DNA of 10,000 bases from positions 1 through 10,000 of the forward strand of contig NZ_JAIWNX010000253.1 in NCBI RefSeq assembly GCF_020217185.1, read 5' to 3'. The notes beneath the pieces are model-generated. The model did not search any database, was not told the DNA's origin, and was given only the letters and a program-made list of their open reading frames with translations. Shown one piece after another: positions 1 through 7,548 of the stretch (its first letter is position 1; every line of letters begins with the position of its first letter). The DNA is from Asticcacaulis sp. Lineage in GTDB: Bacteria; Pseudomonadota; Alphaproteobacteria; Caulobacterales; Caulobacteraceae. The translations under genes were made by a program, and so were the position numbers.

Positions 1-203
1 GATGAGGCCAGCCCGCGCGCATCCAGCGCCGCAAAAAAACCGGCAATATCGCCTTCGCCGAGCGTCAAAAGTCCGTCGGCATCGACCCCAGCATGGTTGC
101 GCAGATCGAGAAGGTCCTGACCATAGGCCTCCCGCGTGCGCGGTGAAGCATTGCGTTCGACGCTGAGCATCTCAAAAAAAGCGGTGAGCGGATCGGGACG
201 CAT
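1..203 (-). CDS. xerD: Tyrosine recombinase XerD (N-terminal part; runs off the left edge)
   Basis: Only the first 67 codons are in the window. The reading frame starts at an ATG (complement of 201-203) and stays open to base 1. The peptide begins MRPDPLTAFFEMLSVERNAS and continues with an R-T-x-x-A-Y-x-x-D-L-x-D-L pattern. This is the start of the SAM-like core-binding domain of Xer tyrosine recombinases, which bind dif and resolve chromosome dimers with FtsK. The catalytic domain (R...HxxR...Y) lies outside, so activity cannot be judged. XerD rather than XerC is inferred from the neighbourhood: in several alphaproteobacteria xerD sits divergently next to aroK. No strong Shine-Dalgarno sequence is visible before the start. 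Two runs of seven T on the coding strand encode Phe-Phe pairs and leave the frame intact. Confidence 0.8.
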   Translation of the reverse strand, partial: MRPDPLTAFFEMLSVERNASPRTREAYGQDLLDLRNHAGVDADGLLTLGEGDIAGFFAALDARGLAS

Positions 204-354
204 GGTCTGGCTTTCGAAACGGGGGCAATTGGCCGTCCTTGGGACGATCTTGGGCACTATCAAAGCAATTTGGTTTATGACTGGCTAAATCGGGCCAACA
301 TCGTGTAAAGCACCTCCATGCATATCGTTTTTCCGCGCACGGGGCGCGCGCGTC

Positions 355-915
355 GTGCCTGAGACCTCGAAACCGACTGAACCGCGTCTGATCCTGCCGC
401 GCCCGGTGGCGCTGGTGGGGCTGATGGGCGTGGGCAAGACCACGGTGGGCCGACGGCTGGCCGACGCGCTGGCCGTACCCTTCCGCGACGCCGACGAAGA
501 GATCGAAAAGGCCGCAGGCCTCAGCGTCTCCGACATCTTTGCCGCCTTTGGTGAGGCCGGTTTCCGCGACGGCGAGCAAAAGGTCATTTCGCGCCTGCTT
601 GACGACGGGCCGCAGATACTGGCGACCGGCGGCGGGGCCTTTGTGCAGCCCGCCACCCACGACATCATCAAGCAAAAGGCCGTCACCGTGTGGCTGAAGA
701 CCGATCTGCGCGTCATCGCGCGGCGCGTCGCCCACCGCAACCACCGCCCGCTGCTGCGTGACCGCGACCCGATGGAGGTCCTGCGCGAGCACGAGGCCAA
801 ACGCTACCCCTTCTACGCCAGGGCCGACATCACGGTCGATACCGGCGATCAGTCGCACGGCAAGAGCGTCGAACTGGTCATCGGCGCTCTGAAAACCTTT
901 CTGGAACCGAAATAA
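355..915 (+). CDS. aroK: Shikimate kinase
   Basis: Shikimate kinase is a cytoplasmic P-loop enzyme that phosphorylates shikimate at the 3-hydroxyl with ATP, the fifth step of the shikimate pathway. The 186-aa product shows a Walker A loop GLMGVGKTT at residues 22-30. It also has the D-x-D of the metal/shikimate site (Asp45, Asp47), the FGEAGFR segment (65-71), the GGG loop (92-94) with a following aromatic, and the lid segment with RPLL from Arg131. Length is normal for the family. The likely start is GTG at 355: no in-frame ATG or TTG exists between the start region and the divergent xerD gene, and a GGGG lies about ten bases upstream. An ATG at 318 is in another frame. The TAA stop overlaps the aroB start by one base (TAATG), so the two genes are probably cotranscribed and translationally coupled. 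Confidence 0.95.
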   Translation: MPETSKPTEPRLILPRPVALVGLMGVGKTTVGRRLADALAVPFRDADEEIEKAAGLSVSDIFAAFGEAGFRDGEQKVISRLLDDGPQILATGGGAFVQPATHDIIKQKAVTVWLKTDLRVIARRVAHRNHRPLLRDRDPMEVLREHEAKRYPFYARADITVDTGDQSHGKSVELVIGALKTFLEPK

Positions 916-2027
916 TGCCCACACTTCCCGTATCCGGCGGCGATTTCCGCCCCTATGAGGTCGAGGTCGGCACCGGTCTGATCGCGTCGGCCGGTCGTCG
1001 CGTCCTCCCCTTCCTGAAAAACCGCCGCACCCTGATCGTCACCGACAGCCATGTGGGGCCGCTGCACGCGGTGCGCCTCAAAGAGGTGCTGGAGGCCGAA
1101 GGCATTGCCGCGCAGATCCTCACCCTGCCCGCAGGCGAAGAAACCAAATCGTGGGAGGGGCTTAAGGCCCTGACCGACGGTCTGGTCGAGGCGGGGCTGG
1201 ACCGCAAGGACGTGATCATCGCGCTGGGCGGTGGCGTCATTGGCGACCTGACCGGCTTTGCGGCCGCCATCTATATGCGCGGTATCGACTTCGTGCAGAT
1301 CCCCACCACCGTACTGGCGCAGGTCGATTCCAGCGTCGGCGGCAAGACGGCCATTGACCACCCGAAGGGCAAGAACCTGATCGGGGCCTTCCATCAGCCG
1401 CGTCTGGTCCTGTGCGATCTCGACGTGCTGGCCACCCTGCCGGCGCGCGACATCCGCTGCGGCTATGCCGAGGTGATCAAGTACGGCCTGCTGGGCGACA
1501 AGGCGTTTTTCGAGTGGCTGGAGGCGAATGATCAGGCTGTTCTGTCGCTGGAGCCGGCGGCCATTGAGCACGCCGTCGCCCGCTCGGTCGAGATGAAGGC
1601 CGAAATCGTCGCCGCCGATGAACGTGAAGGCGGGCAACGGGCCCTGCTCAATCTGGGGCACACCTTCGGTCACGCGCTGGAGGCCGAACTGGGCTTTGGC
1701 GACACCCTGTTGCATGGCGAAGCCGTGGCCATCGGCATGGGCATGGCTTTCCGCTATTCCGCGCGCGTGGGTCTGTGTTCTCAGGCCGAAGCCGACCGCG
1801 CCGTGGCGGCCATTGCCAAGGCAGGCCTGCCGACGCAGATGACGCAGATTCGTAACGCGGCCTTTGATGCGGATACGCTGATCCGCCATATGGGCCACGA
1901 CAAGAAGGCCGAGGGCGGCAAGCTGGTCTTTGTGCTGGTCAAGGGGATCGGTGAGGCCTTTGTGGCCAGGGATGTGTCCGCCGACTCGATCCGCGACTTC
2001 CTGATCGCCGACGGGGCCAGCGCCTAA
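915..2027 (+). CDS. aroB: 3-dehydroquinate synthase
   Basis: The 370-aa product matches dehydroquinate synthase, the NAD+- and divalent-metal-dependent cytoplasmic enzyme that cyclises DAHP to 3-dehydroquinate (second step of the shikimate pathway). Visible signatures are the nucleotide-binding GGGVIGD (105-111) and [19 protein letters not shown] around 128-146 with Lys144. The [12 protein letters not shown] segment begins at 151. Metal ligands by homology are Glu186 (in GYAEVIKYG), His249 (NLGHTFGHA) and His267 (LLHGEA). Length is typical. Its start codon shares one base with the aroK stop and no good Shine-Dalgarno sequence precedes it, so it probably relies on translational coupling. In several alphaproteobacteria a CorC/HlyC-type gene follows aroB; here a convergent efflux operon follows instead. 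That comparison is from memory of the general pattern. Confidence 0.97.
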   Translation: MPTLPVSGGDFRPYEVEVGTGLIASAGRRVLPFLKNRRTLIVTDSHVGPLHAVRLKEVLEAEGIAAQILTLPAGEETKSWEGLKALTDGLVEAGLDRKDVIIALGGGVIGDLTGFAAAIYMRGIDFVQIPTTVLAQVDSSVGGKTAIDHPKGKNLIGAFHQPRLVLCDLDVLATLPARDIRCGYAEVIKYGLLGDKAFFEWLEANDQAVLSLEPAAIEHAVARSVEMKAEIVAADEREGGQRALLNLGHTFGHALEAELGFGDTLLHGEAVAIGMGMAFRYSARVGLCSQAEADRAVAAIAKAGLPTQMTQIRNAAFDADTLIRHMGHDKKAEGGKLVFVLVKGIGEAFVARDVSADSIRDFLIADGASA

Positions 2028-2029
2028 CC

Positions 2030-2056
2030 CTCCTCCCCTGCGAAGCGGGGGAGGAG
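2030..2056. terminator. Perfect hairpin between convergent genes (putative bidirectional terminator)
   Basis: Bases 2030-2041 pair with 2045-2056: a 12-bp stem with one T-G wobble and a GAA triloop. The arm is CTCCTCCCCTGC. It fills most of the 38-bp gap between the aroB stop and the stop of the convergent RND gene, so it is well placed to end transcription from both sides. Neither side has a U-run after the stem, so it is not a canonical intrinsic terminator. Its sequence resembles the C-rich/G-rich palindromes scattered between genes in high-GC alphaproteobacteria, so it could instead be a dispersed intergenic repeat unit. Confidence 0.45.
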
Positions 2057-2065
2057 AAATGAGGT

Positions 2066-5000
2066 CTATTCCCCCGCCACGGTTTCGGGATCGCTTTCCT
2101 TCTGGGCGCGGAAATATTTGCGCGTATGCCGCCCCAGAAACTGCGCGAAGTCATCGACCAGCGTATAGGCCACAGGCACGAACAGCAGCGACAGAAGCGT
2201 GGACGTAATCAGCCCGCCAATGACCGCTATGGCCATAGGCGCGCGGAAGGCCACGTCGGCACCCCACCCCACAGCAATCGGCAACATACCCGCCCCCATG
2301 GCCACGGTGGTCATCAGGATCGGCCGCGCCCGCTTGTGCGCCGCGTCCATCAGGGCGTCCATGCGCGGCATCCCGCGATTGATGGCCTCCAGCGCGTATT
2401 CGACCAGCAGGATCGAGTTCTTGGCCGCAATACCGGTCAGCATGATCAGGCCGATCAGGGCGGGCATGGACAGCGACTTACCGGTGATCAGCAGCAGGAA
2501 GAAGGCCCCGCCAAAGCTGAGCGGCAGGGCCGTCAGGATGGTGATGGGGATGGTGAAGCTGCGGAACAGCAGGACCAGCACCACATACATCAGCATGATA
2601 CCCGTGCCGATGGCCACCATGAAGCCGGTGGCCATTTCGGCCTGACTTTCCTGATCGCCGGTGACCAGTTCCTGCACGCCCGCGGGCAGGTTCTTCATGA
2701 TCGGCAGGTTGCGCACGGCGTCCTGAGCGATACCCGCAGGCACGCCTTCGGGCAGGTTGGCCTTCACCGTCGCGGTGCGCGACCGGTCGATGCGCGTGAT
2801 CTGGATCGGACCGGAGCCGAAACGCACGTCCGCCACCGCCTCCAGCGGCACGGGTACGCCGGAATTGGTCGGCACCTTCAGTTCCGCCAGCGTCTCCACA
2901 GCGGTGCGCGCCTGCGTATCCATCAGGACGCGGATCGGCACCTGACGGTCACCGATATTGTACTTGGCGAGAATCTGGTCGAAGTCGCCAACCGTGGCCA
3001 CACGCGCCGCCTGAGAGATGGCCTGCGACGACACGCCCATCAGCGCGGCCTGATCCGGCTTTGGCGTCACCAGCACTTCGGGCCGCGACAGGTTGGAGGC
3101 CGAGAAGACGTTACGCAGACTGGACAGGCCGCGCATCTGGCGCTCCAGTTCACGCGACGCGCGCTCCAGCGCCACCGGGTCGTCAGACGCCAGGGTGAAG
3201 GAGATGACGCCGCCCCCGCCGCCTTCCTGCCCGAAGGAGGCCCGCACACCCGGATAGCGCGACACGAAGGTGTTGAAGTCGGACTCAAACTGCTGCTGCG
3301 TCAGCTTGCGCTCATGGCGCGGGATAAGGTTGATGGTCAGGTTGGCCTTGCGCAGATCGACCGAGGCAAAGGCGCTCTTGACCTCCGGACGCTTTTTCAG
3401 CTCCTCCATGACCGAGATGACCACGGCATCCGTTTCATCCAGCCGCGTACCCGGCGGCATTTCGATGGACAGGAAGGAACGACCATTGTCACCGACCGGG
3501 ATGAACTCGCCCGGCAGCTTGCTCGAAATGAAGATCGACAGGACGAAGAAACCGATACCGGCCATCAGTATGCCCCAGCGCATCTTCATGGCGTCGCCGC
3601 CGTGTTTGCGCAGAAGCGTCCACACGCCATAGGCCAGAGCCGCAAAGACGGCAAAGCCGATCCCGGCGCCGATAAAGGCCCCCACACCCTTGGGCGGTGC
3701 GGCGGGGGCAGACGGCGGAGGCGGCATAAACGGTCCGGCCAGCATAAGGAGAGCCAGCGCCACAAAGCCCAGCAACATCAGTCCCAGCGGCCAGCGCGCA
3801 TGTACCTCGGCGCGGCCGCTGATGAGGCCCAGCCCCAGACCGACCACCAGCACGCCCAGTCCGACGGCACCGGTCATCAGACCCGCGCCCTTGCCGACAA
3901 ACTCCGCCGCGCCGATCAAAAGCAGCACACCACCGACCGTGATCCCCAGCGTCCACAAAAGCGTGCGCCAGTAGAAGGGGCTCTCCAGCCCCCATCTCAG
4001 GCTGCTTAAATAGCCCTTCATCCAGAACGGGTCGTCGTGCTCCTTGGCCGGATTGGCGCGCATCAGATAGGCCCCCATCAGCGGGGTCAGGGTGCGCGCC
4101 ACCACCAGCGAGAAGAAGACCGAGACGCAGGCCGCCACCGCGAAGCTCTTGAAAAACTGCCCCACAATGCCCGGCATGAAGCCCACCGGGGCGAACACGG
4201 CGATGATCGTTGCCGTCGTCGCCACCACGGCCAGACCGATTTCGTCGGCGGCCTCAATAGCGGCGTCATAGGGCTTTTTGCCGTCGCGTATGTGTCTGAC
4301 GATGTTCTCGATTTCCACGATGGCGTCATCGACCAGAATACCGATGGTCAGCGACAGGGCCAGCAGCGACACGATGTTGAACGAGTCGTTGATCACGTAC
4401 ATGACGAAGAAGGTCGGCAGCAGCGACATGGGCATGGCCACGGCCGAAACGAAGGTCGCCCGCAGGTCGCGCAGGAACAGCCACACCACGAACACGGCCA
4501 GCGCCGCGCCGATCAGCAGGGTTTCCATCGAGGCCAGATAGCTTTCCTTGACCCAATCGACCGAGGCCGTGACCTCTTCGATGACCATGTTCGGATGCGC
4601 CTTGCGGATGGCGTCCATCGAGGCGCGCACCGAGTCGGCCACATCGACTTCGGATGAACCGATTGAGCGATAGACGGCGAAGCCCACCACCTCATTGCCA
4701 TTGAAGCGCGCGCGTTCCCGCGGCTCGCCCCAGGTGTCGATCACCTGCCCCAGATCGCCCAGACGCACCGAGCCGCCGTTCGACAGGGCGATGCGCGTTT
4801 CGCGCAGGGCATCGACCGAACCGGCATTGCCGAGCGTGCGGATCGACTGCTCAGAGCCACCGACCTCAAGCCGCCCGCCGGGCAGGTTGACATTGGTGGC
4901 GCGCAACTGGTTCGACACCTCGGCCGCCGTGATCCCCTGCCCGGCCAGACGCGCCGGATCGAGCTGGATACGGATTTCGCGCGCCACCCCGCCGATGCGC

Positions 5001-5554
5001 GTCAGCTTGGCCACGCCCTTATTGGCAAGGACTTTTTTGGAAATGTCGTTATCGACAAACCACGACAACTGCTCCGGGTTCAGGCCGTCGCCACGGATAA
5101 TATAGTTGATCAGCGCCTCGCCCGACGCCTCTTCGCGGCGGATGATCGGGTCCTGCACGTCAGCGGGCAGGTCCGACCGGATCTGCGCCACGGCGTTGCG
5201 CACATCATTGGTCGCCTTTTCGAGATCGACGCCCAACTGGAACTCGATCGCGGTCGTGGACACGCCGTCATTGACGTAGGAGGTAATATGCTTGACCGAG
5301 CCGATGCCGGAAACGGCGTCTTCGACGCGGCGCGTCACCTGGGTTTCCAGTTCCGCCGGGGCCGCCCCTGACTGCACATAGGTGGCGGTCACCACCGGCA
5401 GGTCGATATCCGGAAAGTTATTGATGCGCAGGGCCTGAAACGCGCCCCAGCCGACAATGGTCATGACGATGAAGAACAGCACCGTCGGGATGGGGTTGCG
5501 GATCGACCACGAAGAAATGGTGCCGCGATTGGGAGGCGTGACGGGGCTGTTCAT
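2066..5554 (-). CDS. HAE1-type RND multidrug efflux pump, inner-membrane permease, with an extra membrane block
   Basis: This 1162-aa protein is a hydrophobe/amphiphile efflux RND transporter. These are proton-driven trimeric pumps that work with a periplasmic adaptor and an outer-membrane channel. TM1 is at about 24-43, the first periplasmic porter region follows, and TM2-TM6 lie between about 343 and 498. The proton-relay residues are all present: Asp409-Asp410 in TM4 (GILVDDAIV), Lys1045 (GIAAKNSILLVEYA) and Arg1077 (RARPILMTT). The second porter region spans about 680-970, with TM8-TM12 after it. Unusually, about 130 residues (roughly 524-657) with four extra hydrophobic stretches and a Pro/Ala-rich linker lie between TM6 and TM7; the protein is about 110 residues longer than AcrB. 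The start codon overlaps the adaptor stop by one base (TAATG), indicating a coupled operon. Substrate cannot be told from sequence. No TolC-like gene follows, so that partner must be elsewhere. Confidence 0.95.
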   Translation of the reverse strand: MNSPVTPPNRGTISSWSIRNPIPTVLFFIVMTIVGWGAFQALRINNFPDIDLPVVTATYVQSGAAPAELETQVTRRVEDAVSGIGSVKHITSYVNDGVSTTAIEFQLGVDLEKATNDVRNAVAQIRSDLPADVQDPIIRREEASGEALINYIIRGDGLNPEQLSWFVDNDISKKVLANKGVAKLTRIGGVAREIRIQLDPARLAGQGITAAEVSNQLRATNVNLPGGRLEVGGSEQSIRTLGNAGSVDALRETRIALSNGGSVRLGDLGQVIDTWGEPRERARFNGNEVVGFAVYRSIGSSEVDVADSVRASMDAIRKAHPNMVIEEVTASVDWVKESYLASMETLLIGAALAVFVVWLFLRDLRATFVSAVAMPMSLLPTFFVMYVINDSFNIVSLLALSLTIGILVDDAIVEIENIVRHIRDGKKPYDAAIEAADEIGLAVVATTATIIAVFAPVGFMPGIVGQFFKSFAVAACVSVFFSLVVARTLTPLMGAYLMRANPAKEHDDPFWMKGYLSSLRWGLESPFYWRTLLWTLGITVGGVLLLIGAAEFVGKGAGLMTGAVGLGVLVVGLGLGLISGRAEVHARWPLGLMLLGFVALALLMLAGPFMPPPPSAPAAPPKGVGAFIGAGIGFAVFAALAYGVWTLLRKHGGDAMKMRWGILMAGIGFFVLSIFISSKLPGEFIPVGDNGRSFLSIEMPPGTRLDETDAVVISVMEELKKRPEVKSAFASVDLRKANLTINLIPRHERKLTQQQFESDFNTFVSRYPGVRASFGQEGGGGGVISFTLASDDPVALERASRELERQMRGLSSLRNVFSASNLSRPEVLVTPKPDQAALMGVSSQAISQAARVATVGDFDQILAKYNIGDRQVPIRVLMDTQARTAVETLAELKVPTNSGVPVPLEAVADVRFGSGPIQITRIDRSRTATVKANLPEGVPAGIAQDAVRNLPIMKNLPAGVQELVTGDQESQAEMATGFMVAIGTGIMLMYVVLVLLFRSFTIPITILTALPLSFGGAFFLLLITGKSLSMPALIGLIMLTGIAAKNSILLVEYALEAINRGMPRMDALMDAAHKRARPILMTTVAMGAGMLPIAVGWGADVAFRAPMAIAVIGGLITSTLLSLLFVPVAYTLVDDFAQFLGRHTRKYFRAQKESDPETVAGE

Positions 5555-6705
5555 TACTGGCCCCCGGCCTTTTCAGCCCCGGCCGGTGTGGTCGTTCGGG
5601 AGACGCGCACGGCGTCCCCATCGACCAGGAAGCCCGCCCCGCTGGTCACCACCTTTTCCCCGGCGCTGACGCCGCTGGCGATGACAATGGCGTCGCCGCG
5701 CCGTTCCCCCGTCTTCACCTTGCGGCCACTGACCTTGTTATTGGCCCCGACGACAAAGGCCACCGGCTGGTTCTGCTGATAGACGACGGCCTTTTGCGGG
5801 ATAAGGACCGCCGGCTGTTCGCCGACCGTGATCGAAGCGCGCGCGAACTGACCCGGCTTAAACCCGGCATCGGCGGGGATGCTGATGCGGGCAAAACCCA
5901 GCCGCGTCTGCTGATTGACCGCTGGCGTCACAACCCGCACCGTGCCGGTGACGGTCTGACCCGTTTCGCCCGTGACGGTGGCGCTCATGCCCGCTTTCAG
6001 CGCGCTCAGCTCGGTTTCGACCACTTCCATATTCATTTCGATGCGGTTGTCGCGCACGATACGGAACAGTTCCGTGCCCGGCGATACAATCTGACCGGCC
6101 ACGGCCGTGCGTGAGGTGATCAGGCCCGATACCGGGGCGCGCACCACCGTCTGATTGAGTTGGGTCTGGGCCTGCGCCGCAGACGCCTCGGCGGTGGCGA
6201 CCTGTGCCTGAGCGGTCTTGTAGGCGGCCTCCTTCTGATCGAGCGCCGACTGCGAGGCATAGCCCTTGTCGAACAGTTCCTTATAGCGCTGATAGGCGCG
6301 CTCGGCCTCAACGGCCTGCGCTCTGGCGCTCTGGATACCGGCCTGCGCCTGCTGAAGCTGGGCACGCAGCACGGCATCGTTCATCTTCAGCAGCGGCTGC
6401 CCCTGCTGCACATACTGTCCTTCGTCGGCCAGCACGGCGGTGGCGGTCAGGCCCCCGACCTCAGCCCCGATCGGCGCTTCCTGCCAGGCGGCGACCGTAC
6501 CGGAGCCGGTAATCACCAGAGGCGCCACGGCTTCGGTAGCCAGCGTCGCCTCAACCAGCGCCCCTTCGGCGGGCTTCTTTTCCGCCTCACCCTTCTGACC
6601 GGAGCACGCCGCCACAGACAGGGCCAGCACACCGCTCAGCAAAAGCCGCGAGGCCGACCGTTTGAAAACCGTGGAAACATAAGGAGCCGAGGCCAAAGCG
6701 CGCAT
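5554..6705 (-). CDS. RND efflux periplasmic adaptor (membrane fusion protein), lipoprotein
   Basis: The 383-aa product is a HlyD/AcrA-type adaptor that bridges an RND pump to an outer-membrane channel. It has a signal peptide with a basic n-region (K15, R16, R20), a hydrophobic core at 21-33 and a lipobox VAAC, so Cys34 is the likely lipidated residue. The order is then: first lipoyl half with EAPIGAEVGG (about 76-85), an alpha-helical hairpin rich in Ala/Gln (about 108-180), second lipoyl half TVVRAPVSGLITSR (186-199), beta-barrel (about 206-290) and membrane-proximal domain to about 370. The start is taken as ATG at 6705, with an AGGAT Shine-Dalgarno sequence seven bases upstream. A TTG 54 bases further upstream is in frame but lies upstream of the predicted -10 box. 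It is the first gene of the operon with the RND pump, which it overlaps by one base. Confidence 0.94.
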   Translation of the reverse strand: MRALASAPYVSTVFKRSASRLLLSGVLALSVAACSGQKGEAEKKPAEGALVEATLATEAVAPLVITGSGTVAAWQEAPIGAEVGGLTATAVLADEGQYVQQGQPLLKMNDAVLRAQLQQAQAGIQSARAQAVEAERAYQRYKELFDKGYASQSALDQKEAAYKTAQAQVATAEASAAQAQTQLNQTVVRAPVSGLITSRTAVAGQIVSPGTELFRIVRDNRIEMNMEVVETELSALKAGMSATVTGETGQTVTGTVRVVTPAVNQQTRLGFARISIPADAGFKPGQFARASITVGEQPAVLIPQKAVVYQQNQPVAFVVGANNKVSGRKVKTGERRGDAIVIASGVSAGEKVVTSGAGFLVDGDAVRVSRTTTPAGAEKAGGQ

Positions 6706-6739
6706 GGGCGATATCCTGAAGACTTGTAATCCGTAAAGA

Positions 6740-6767
6740 CTTATCGTTTCATTGACCAATCAGTCAA
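6740..6767 (-). promoter_or_regulatory. Predicted sigma70-type promoter of the efflux operon
   Basis: Reading the minus strand, TTGACT (complement of 6762-6767; 5/6 match to TTGACA) is followed after 16 bases by GATAAG (complement of 6740-6745; 4/6 match to TATAAT). Transcription would begin near 6733, leaving a leader of about 28 bases that contains the AGGAT ribosome binding site before the ATG at 6705. The -35 box lies inside the right arm of the inverted repeat at 6752-6767, which fits repression by steric block. Confidence 0.55.
6752..6767. promoter_or_regulatory. Inverted repeat, probable TetR-family operator
   Basis: TTGACCAATCAGTCAA has perfect outer arms TTGAC/GTCAA. Its inner bases keep purine/pyrimidine symmetry (TGACCAA against TGACTGA), which is typical of the 14-16 bp sites of TetR/AcrR repressors. 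It lies in the 86-bp gap between the divergent efflux operon and the TetR gene and overlaps the predicted -35 box of the former. Binding by the neighbouring repressor is inferred from position. Confidence 0.55.
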
Positions 6768-6791
6768 CGAACAGCGTATTAAAAATAATCA

Positions 6792-7475
6792 ATGCCGCCA
6801 AAACCCCACACTGCCCCTGCCGAGGACCCGTGCGCCTGCGGCCTGAAAGCCGTCGCTAGGCGGCTGGGCATCCGCGAGCGCGCCAAGGCGCTGCGGCCGG
6901 GCCAGATACTGGAGGCGGCGCGTGACGAATTCTGTCAGCATGGGTTTGCGGCGACGCGGCTGGAAGACATTGCCAAACGCGCCGGCATCTCCAAGGCGCT
7001 GATCTACGTCTATTATCCGACCAAAACGGATTTGTTTCTGGCGGTTGCCCGTCATGTTACCGACCCCATCAAAGGCGCAGACTTCGTCCTTGACCCCGAA
7101 CGCTCCGCCGAGGACCAGTTGCGGCACGAGCACGAACGCTTCTACGCCAACCTGCTACAGGATGAACATACGCTGGGCATCCTCAGACTGATCATTTCGG
7201 AGAGCCACCGCGTGCCCGAAATCGGCCAGTTCTATGCGCTGGAGCTGGTGGGCGGTGAAATCGAGAGCCTGCGCGACCTGATCCGACACGGCATGGCGCG
7301 CGGTGAATTCGCGCCCGACGCGCTGGAGCGGCTGACCGGCATCGAAGACATCGTCATCGCGCCGGGCATCATGATCATGCTGACCCAGATCATCGGCGGC
7401 GGCGTGCAATACGATCTGAGCAAATGGTCGAAGGCGCATCTCGACATGGTGCTGGGGCTGCTGAAGGCCGGTTGA
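6792..7475 (+). CDS. TetR/AcrR-family repressor, probable regulator of the divergent efflux operon
   Basis: The 227-aa product has a TetR N-terminal DNA-binding domain at about residues 38-85. The run ILEAARDEFCQHGFAATRLEDIAKRAGISK is followed by LIYVYYPTKTDLF, the family's recognition-helix and post-HTH signature. The C-terminal ligand/dimer domain contains ISESHRVPEIGQFYALEL and MARGEFAPDA, resembling AefR-like C-terminal domains; that subfamily call is tentative. The stretch before the HTH is about 37 residues, longer than the usual 10-15, and holds Cys14 and Cys16. The ATG at 6792 has no Shine-Dalgarno sequence. A TATTAA at 6777-6782 could be a -10 box placing the transcript start within a few bases of the ATG, so the message may be nearly leaderless. 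Divergent orientation and the shared operator suggest it represses the adaptor-pump operon and possibly itself. Confidence 0.92.
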   Translation: MPPKPHTAPAEDPCACGLKAVARRLGIRERAKALRPGQILEAARDEFCQHGFAATRLEDIAKRAGISKALIYVYYPTKTDLFLAVARHVTDPIKGADFVLDPERSAEDQLRHEHERFYANLLQDEHTLGILRLIISESHRVPEIGQFYALELVGGEIESLRDLIRHGMARGEFAPDALERLTGIEDIVIAPGIMIMLTQIIGGGVQYDLSKWSKAHLDMVLGLLKAG

Positions 7476-7490
7476 GCCCACCAAGGTGTA

Positions 7491-7518
7491 TTGTCTTCTT
7501 ATCAGAGCCGCGTACACT
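7491..7518 (+). promoter_or_regulatory. Candidate promoter for the zinc metallopeptidase gene
   Basis: TTGTCT (7491-7496, 4/6 to the -35 consensus) and TACACT (7513-7518, 4/6 to the -10 consensus) are 16 bases apart. They sit in the 73-bp gap after the TetR gene. A start near 7525 would leave a short leader with an AAGGA ribosome binding site. The match is only moderate and found by eye. Confidence 0.35.
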
Positions 7519-7548
7519 TTCAGTTAAGCATAGCAAGGACAGGGCATC

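Noticed and set aside
33..180. Two seven-base homopolymer runs in xerD as phase-variable tracts
   Set aside because: Both are short, encode Phe-Phe in the correct frame and fit the recombinase sequence; nothing suggests slippage.
172..924. 250-codon minus-strand frame covering the xerD-aroK gap and aroK
   Set aside because: It overlaps aroK and conflicts with the xerD start; composition is typical of a shadow frame and no family is recognisable.
849..1898. 349-codon open frame on the minus strand opposite aroB
   Set aside because: It lies almost entirely inside aroB, which has all its catalytic motifs; the antisense product has no domain pattern and is a GC-driven shadow.
2126..4009. Long 627-codon open frame on the plus strand opposite the RND gene
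   Set aside because: It is antisense to a well-supported pump gene; the product is low-complexity His/Arg/Gln/Gly-rich with no recognisable domain, as expected from the mirror frame of GC-rich coding DNA.
6706..6759. In-frame TTG start extending the adaptor protein by 18 residues
   Set aside because: It lies upstream of the predicted -10 box and inside the operator, while the ATG at 6705 has a good AGGAT site and gives a proper lipoprotein signal peptide directly.
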